NCBI GenBank assembly: GCA_963555775.3 | Contig: CAUVWY020000009.1 | Span: 62,001-126,000, forward strand | DNA from: JAJEDW01 sp963555775 | GTDB lineage: Bacteria; Acidobacteriota; Terriglobia; 20CM-2-55-15 | Direction of reading: 5' to 3' | DNA length: 64,000 nt | In this document: piece by piece, positions 60,111-64,000 of the stretch | How the letters are laid out: the number at the start of each line of letters is the position of its first letter | How positions within the stretch are numbered: the first letter of the stretch is position 1 | The notes under the pieces: generated by a model | What the model was told of the DNA's origin: nothing | The model's database searches: none | What the model saw: the letters and a program-made list of their open reading frames with translations, nothing else | Made by a program: the position numbers and the translations under genes

Positions 60111-61424
60111 TTGCTCGCATGTTCCGTTGAGGAACTCTCCGGCAAAGAGATCCGGAGAGCCGCCGCGATTGGCGATCAAGCCGTCGATTGCGTCTTCGGC
60201 GGCGCGCCTTGCCAAGGATTCTCCCTGATCGGCCATCGCTTCCTAGACGATCCCCGAAACGGACTGCTGCGCGACTATGTCCGAATTGTGACTGAACTCG
60301 AGGCGAGAACCTTCGTCTTCGAAAACGTGAAGGGCCTCACTGTCGGCAACCATAAGGCGCTTCTCGAAGAGTTGATCGTCGCCTTCGACGAAGCCGGTTA
60401 CTCGGTACGCACACCATGGAAAGTGCTCAACGCGGGAGACTTCGGTACGCCGCAATCGCGCGAGCGCTTAATCCTCATGGGTGCCCGAAAGGGTGAGGTT
60501 CTTCCGAGCTATCCCGAGCCGACGACCAGTATCGCCGGGCGCAAGAAGAGTTCCCGGGAACTACCGAACGGCCCAACCTGCACGGACGCAATAGGCGATC
60601 TTCCAGATGCCGACCGCTTTCCTGCGCTTCTCCGCACGGACGCGAGAAAGACGACCGCATTCGGAAAGCCGTCGGCTTACGCAGCCGAGTTGCGATGCCT
60701 ATCCGGTGATGCCTGGCATTGTGGCTATGTACGCGAGTGGGATCCGTCGATCCTCACGTCGAGCGCCAGGACCGAGCATACCGAGATATCGCGCTACCGC
60801 TTCGCCCAGACGGCGCCTGGGACAGTCGAGCCGGTCAGCCGGTTCTTCAAACTTCCCGAGCACGGTGTGTCGAATACCCTCCGCGCGGGCACCGACGGCG
60901 CCCGAGGAGCGCTTACGAGCCCTCGGCCCATCCACTACCGGTACGACCGCTGCATCACTGTGCGCGAGATGGCGCGGCTTCACGGTTTCCCCGATTGGTT
61001 CCGTCTACACGCCACCAAATGGCATGGGGGGCGACAGATCGGAAACGCCGTGCCGCCACCTCTCGCCAGGGAGATCGCCGCTCAAGTAATGGACGCATTG
61101 GGCGCGATCCCGACCCGCCCGGACGAAACGCTCGTACTCGGGGATCCGAATCTTCTAAGGCACGATCTTTCTAGCAGCCTGTCGGACTTTCGGCGTAAGT
61201 CCTTTGTTTTCAATGACGGCCCTTTTTAGCCCGAAACGGTAAACACAGTCATATGAATGACTTAGGATTTTGATTCGGAGTTAGTCCGACAGGCTGCTAG
61301 TGCGGCGGCTCATTTCGGGGTGGCGGCCCCGCCCAGCAGGCGAGACCGAAAGAGCGGGGCGAGGAAGCGCAAGCAGGCCGACATCGAAATGGAGCGACTG
61401 GCGGCGGTGGCCATCCATGGCTAA
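60111..61424 (+). pseudogene. C5-cytosine DNA methyltransferase, N-terminally truncated and split by MITE copy 3
   Basis: The frame opens at a TTG; the methyltransferase motif I (S-adenosylmethionine loop, about 50 residues) is absent and another gene ends 48 bases upstream. Motifs present: IV (FGGAPCQGFSLIGHRFLDDP, with catalytic Cys), VI (VFENVKGLTVGNHK), VIII (FGTPQSRERLILMG), target region, IX (ITVREMARLHGFPDWF), X (GGRQIGNAVPPPLAREIAAQ). At 61171 the frame enters a MITE and stops at 61229. Removing 126 bp restores the frame to TAA at 61422-61424, giving a natural basic tail (HFGVAAPPSRRDRKSGARKR). The enzyme cannot work without motif I. Confidence 0.85.
61171..61300 (+). repeat. MITE copy 3 (130 bp, CTAG at both ends)
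   Basis: Identical ends to copies 1 and 2. Inserted within the 3' part of the methyltransferase gene, with the TTTCGGCGTAAG side again facing the incoming reading frame, as in copy 1. Confidence 0.9.
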
Positions 61425-61490
61425 GGCGCACAACCGTCAGGGGCATCGGGCAAATCGAAATCGACGAGCTTTATGTCGGGCTCAACTTAT
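61417..61490 (+). pseudogene. Stub of a methyltransferase-linked restriction endonuclease
   Basis: An ATG overlaps the restored methyltransferase stop and reads MAKAHNRQ; the next stretch in the +1 frame (from 61442) reads GIGQIEIDELYVGLN. The latter segment is typical of a PD-(D/E)xK endonuclease found beside C5 methyltransferases (my recollection of the family, not a search). The rest of the gene is missing: IS21-like ends follow at once. Confidence 0.45.
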
Positions 61491-61506
61491 TAACCATTAA
61501 CCAGGG

Positions 61507-61546
61507 GGTGGGTCCCTTTTACTCGATCGAGGTGGGTCCTTTTTAC
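61507..61546 (+). repeat. Two 24-bp-spaced repeats resembling an IS21-type end
   Basis: GGTGGGTCCCTTTTAC at 61507 and GGTGGGTCCTTTTTAC at 61531 are near-identical and 24 bp apart. IS21-family ends carry such multiple terminal repeats. No IstA is next to them, so this is a relic marking a breakpoint between the endonuclease stub and the ATPase gene. Confidence 0.55.
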
Positions 61547-61547
61547 G

Positions 61548-62852
61548 TTGTCAAAACGAGGCGATGGAAGTTTTATCTCAAATATGCCCCTGTACAGTTC
61601 TGACCTGGCACGAACGGGCGACAATCTGACCTTCTCACCAGATCATGCAACTCTCGACGAGGATTCTCTAATAAGGTCGGTGAAAGGACGATTGATTCAG
61701 GATCCGCTCGGACAGGACTTCTGGTGTTCTGATCGGCTAGACACAGGGACCTCTCTGGGAGAGGCGGTGGCATTCAGTCTCTGCTGCCTGCTGAGCGACG
61801 CGAGGGACGCTGTGTCCCATATGGAAGGCAACGTTGGCCCGTGTCCTATTGACATAGGATTCTCGTTCCCGAACTGGCTGGTTGAGCCCACGAAAGCAGC
61901 CAGGACCGCCGTTGAACATTTCCGTCAAGCCGTTAAAGTGACCGTCAACCTTCTCGGCCACGTCCCATCCGACGAGCTACCTCAGCCCCGAAAGAGTTTC
62001 TCGATCATTCGATGGAAGGATCTGGTAGGCCAAGCCCTGGCCCGTTCCAGGGAAGGGGAAGGGGACGGTGACGGCGAGACGTTAAGCATCGACAACATGA
62101 CTCAACGTGGATTTAGCTTGCCAACGTACGAGGCATCTTGGAGTTTCCTTGTGGAATCTGGAGCGGCCGGTCTCCCGTACCTACGCGCCATGAATATCGA
62201 AAAGGTTCCTGGGGCTCCTGGCTTGGCAAAGCTTCTCGTGGTTGATGTGGGCGCAGGCTCGACCGATGTGGGCTATATGTTGCGGGTCCAGAACCGGGAT
62301 ACAGAACGGAAAAACTTCTACTACTTTAAGCCCGCATCAAGCTTTCCGGAGGCTGGAGATGTGCTTACACGGGAACTGATGAGGCATTACAGCGCCAGAG
62401 ATGAACCGATAACGAACCGTGAAGCTGAGGCCCGCAAGCTCCTAGACACAAGCTGGGCAGACCTTCAATTTGTTGCTTCCTGGCGGAGACGAATATGCGA
62501 ACACGTCAGGGAGTACGTCGAAGGTATTCCAGACAAGAGATGGTTGCCTCTGCCTGTGCCATTAAACATTGTCGTAACAGGTGGTTCGGGGCTCGTTCCC
62601 GGTTTAGGAGACGCCGTGAAGGATGCCGTAGTAGAGGCCCTCGATCGTTTGCGTATCGGCCAGAAGACTCGCAATATGGTCGGCCTCTCAAGTAGCCATA
62701 TCCCTAATCTATCGTTTCAGACAGAGGCTGCGTACGCACAGCGGGCGGTGTGCCTGGGCGCAAGCGATCCTAAAAAGCCGGGTTTTCGATATATCGACGG
62801 AATGGGCCCTCCAACCATAACGAGAATTCAGGCACCACGCCGTTGGGTATGA
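61548..62852 (+). pseudogene. Actin/Hsp70-like ATPase, N-terminus missing
   Basis: The frame begins at a TTG two bases after the IS21-type end and reads NMPLYSSDLARTGDNLTFSP, so the original start is lost. Clear ATPase-fold signs: LLVVDVGAGSTDVGYMLRVQ (phosphate 2, residue about 230) and LNIVVTGGSGLVPGLGDAVK (adenosine motif, about 345). A phosphate-1 loop should lie upstream and is not present. The middle (IDIGFSFPNWLVEPTKAART) and tail (LSFQTEAAYAQRAVCLGASD) suit Hsp70-like proteins of islands. Function unknown; probably inactive. Confidence 0.6.
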
Positions 62853-62929
62853 TTCAGCGAGAGCTGGGAACTGGAACTGTTCAACAGTAACATGTCTGGT
62901 ATGTCGTAACGAACCACGAGGCCACCACG

Positions 62930-63110
62930 CGGCCAGCGCCTTTCCACTCGGGGTCGTCAGGTCGAGTACGTTCAGTTCCCGGCGCGTGTTCACTAGATCC
63001 ACCAGCACCCGCCCCCTGCGATCCAGTCGCCAGACCAGGACGAGATCGACCGCCCACCGTCGGGCCGCCACGAGGGGCTTCAGGGCTGCTCTGGAGGGGA
63101 AAGCTATCCT
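62930..63110 (-). pseudogene. Serine recombinase (resolvase) fragment
   Basis: The minus strand reads SRAALKPLVAARRWAVDLVL, VWRLDRRGRVLVDLVNTRRE, LNVLDLTTPSGKALAAWW. This is the centre of a resolvase/invertase catalytic domain (V-W-R-L-D-R-x-G-R motif). The usual segment between the R-x-E-L region and DLTTPSG is deleted, and the Ser nucleophile region is absent. A small scrap only. Confidence 0.55.
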
Positions 63111-63297
63111 GAGGCACGCCGCCAGCTCTGCGTCGATTCCCGGACACCGTCCTCAATCACACGAACCTCGGCGGTCTGTCCAGCGTCAACTATTATTCCC
63201 GTTGACGACAATTAGAATTCCCGTTTGAGTTAAGGGATGTTCGTCGCCGTCCCGCCTGTGGGAAACGTGGTAAAGCCGTAGGCTTTTCCAAGCAGCG

Positions 63298-63328
63298 GTG
63301 GGAATCCGGGTCTTGCACGGATTCCCAC
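63298..63328. terminator. Perfect 11-bp hairpin after istB
   Basis: GTGGGAATCCG and CGGATTCCCAC pair perfectly around the loop GGTCTTGCA, 32 bases after the istB stop on the minus strand. Outside it, CCTGTGGGAAACG (63255) and CGTTTTCCACAGG (63337) are near-inverted repeats. It may terminate the istB transcript. Confidence 0.5.
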
Positions 63329-63359
63329 GGATGCGGCGTTTTCCACAGGCCCGTCGCCG

Positions 63360-64000
63360 TCACTTTTGTCGTCCTTTCGCGTTCTTGGCGGCTTCCATGC
63401 GGTAGCTGGACAGATTCAGTTCCAGAATAACGCTGTGATGAACGATTCGGTCGATGGCCGCGGCCGTGGTCATCGGATCCTTGAAGATCTTGTCCCAGTC
63501 CGAGAAGACCAGGTTCGATGTGATCAGAATGCTGCGGCGCTCGTACCGGTGAGCCAGCAGGGTGAACAGCACTGCCATCTCGTCCCGGCTGTGCTGGACG
63601 TAACCGATGTCGTCAATGATGAGCGCGTCGAACTTGTCGAGCCGCTTGAGTTCTTTCTCCAGTTCCAGCTCGGCCTTGGCCCGCAGGAGCCGCTGAACCA
63701 GCAGCGCACATGGAGTGAAGTAGATTCTCCGGCCCTTCAGGATGAGTTCATGCCCGAGGGCGCACAGCAGATGGGTTTTGCCGCTGCCCGGATTCCCGAA
63801 GGCCAGGACGTTCTCGGTGCGATCCAGGAAGTCTCCTTCAAGCAATGCATCCACGCGTCGCTCGACGGTTCGGGGCAATCGGGACTGTTCAAACGCCGCC
63901 CAGGTCTTCTCCCGGGGCAGTTTCGATTCCCGCAGGAGCCGTTCGATCTTCCGTTGCCGTCGTTCCTCCAGTTCCAGTTCACAGAGCGCTACCAGATACC
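63360..64000 (-). CDS. istB: IS21-family IstB ATP-binding helper, 5' end beyond window
   Basis: 213 residues visible; the frame stays open to the window edge (LVALCELELEERRQRKIERL), so the start is outside. DnaA/IstB-type AAA+ domain: Walker A in LAFGNPGSGKTHLLCALGHE, Walker B in LDKFDALIIDDIGYVQHSRD, sensor region SILITSNLVFSDWDKIFKDP and the C-terminal HHSVILELNLSSYRMEAAKN. IstB assists the IstA transposase, which should lie just right of the window. Confidence 0.88.
   Translation of the reverse strand, partial: YLVALCELELEERRQRKIERLLRESKLPREKTWAAFEQSRLPRTVERRVDALLEGDFLDRTENVLAFGNPGSGKTHLLCALGHELILKGRRIYFTPCALLVQRLLRAKAELELEKELKRLDKFDALIIDDIGYVQHSRDEMAVLFTLLAHRYERRSILITSNLVFSDWDKIFKDPMTTAAAIDRIVHHSVILELNLSSYRMEAAKNAKGRQK

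Overview
The window looks like a chromosomal segment of an uncultured, GC-rich Gram-negative bacterium. It is most like Acidobacteriota, or a similar marine or host-associated lineage. This is inferred from family content: an Oar-type TonB-dependent receptor with a carboxypeptidase-regulatory N-terminus, many secreted PQQ dehydrogenases with c-type cytochromes, DUF1080, tannase-like and SMP-30/NHL propeller proteins, and lipoprotein and Tat signals. No rRNA or other phylogenetic marker is present.

Layout. 1-3.4 kb: secreted NHL propellers, a haem-binding GlcG/HbpS-like protein and gene debris. 3.4-8.5 kb: a gene-poor accessory patch. It holds a PIN-domain gene split by a 130-bp miniature element, an IS3 fragment, and the relic of an integrated element (phage-like fragments, a small excisionase, half an integrase) lying on the 3' side of tRNA-Glu. 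8.5-13 kb: tRNA-Glu(CTC), DUF983, tRNA-Gln(CTG), a CusF-like lipoprotein, an HD phosphohydrolase, a membrane protein and a TlpA thioredoxin. 13-20 kb: a Fur-rubrerythrin fusion overlapping an Oar receptor gene, an AzgA-type purine permease and a DUF1080 protein. 20-39 kb: a periplasmic oxidation and degradation region with four PQQ dehydrogenases, cytochromes c, tannase, SMP-30, serine hydrolase and CHRD proteins. It also holds a His-rich metal-uptake TonB receptor with a His-rich partner and a pyrophosphatase. 39-46 kb: cytochrome c, a palindromic repeat cluster, and a GntR-controlled cluster with two tandem maleylacetate-reductase-like genes. 44-52 kb: S9 and M28 peptidases, a GltB-like FMN protein, an acyl-CoA desaturase and a FecR-like protein.

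52.1 kb to the window end: an integrated plasmid-like element. It begins at a displaced 3' fragment of tRNA-Lys (the probable attachment site) and runs through an integrase preceded by three 22-bp direct repeats, an internally duplicated gene, a two-domain AlpA protein, and a RepA initiator with iterons downstream. It then enters a heavily rearranged cargo zone: a gene split by an intact IS3 element, a broken C5-cytosine methyltransferase with an endonuclease stub, an actin/Hsp70-like ATPase missing its N-terminus, a resolvase scrap and the istB gene of an IS21 element. The far end, where an intact tRNA-Lys would be expected, is outside the window.

Two threads link the accessory patches. First, the same 130-bp element (terminal repeats CTAGCAGCCTGTCGGACT, CTAG at both ends) occurs three times; removing 126 bp restores the reading frame of the PIN gene and of the methyltransferase. 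Second, dispersed hairpin repeats with co-varying stems occur near 13 kb and 40 kb, and a different palindrome family near 8.3 kb.
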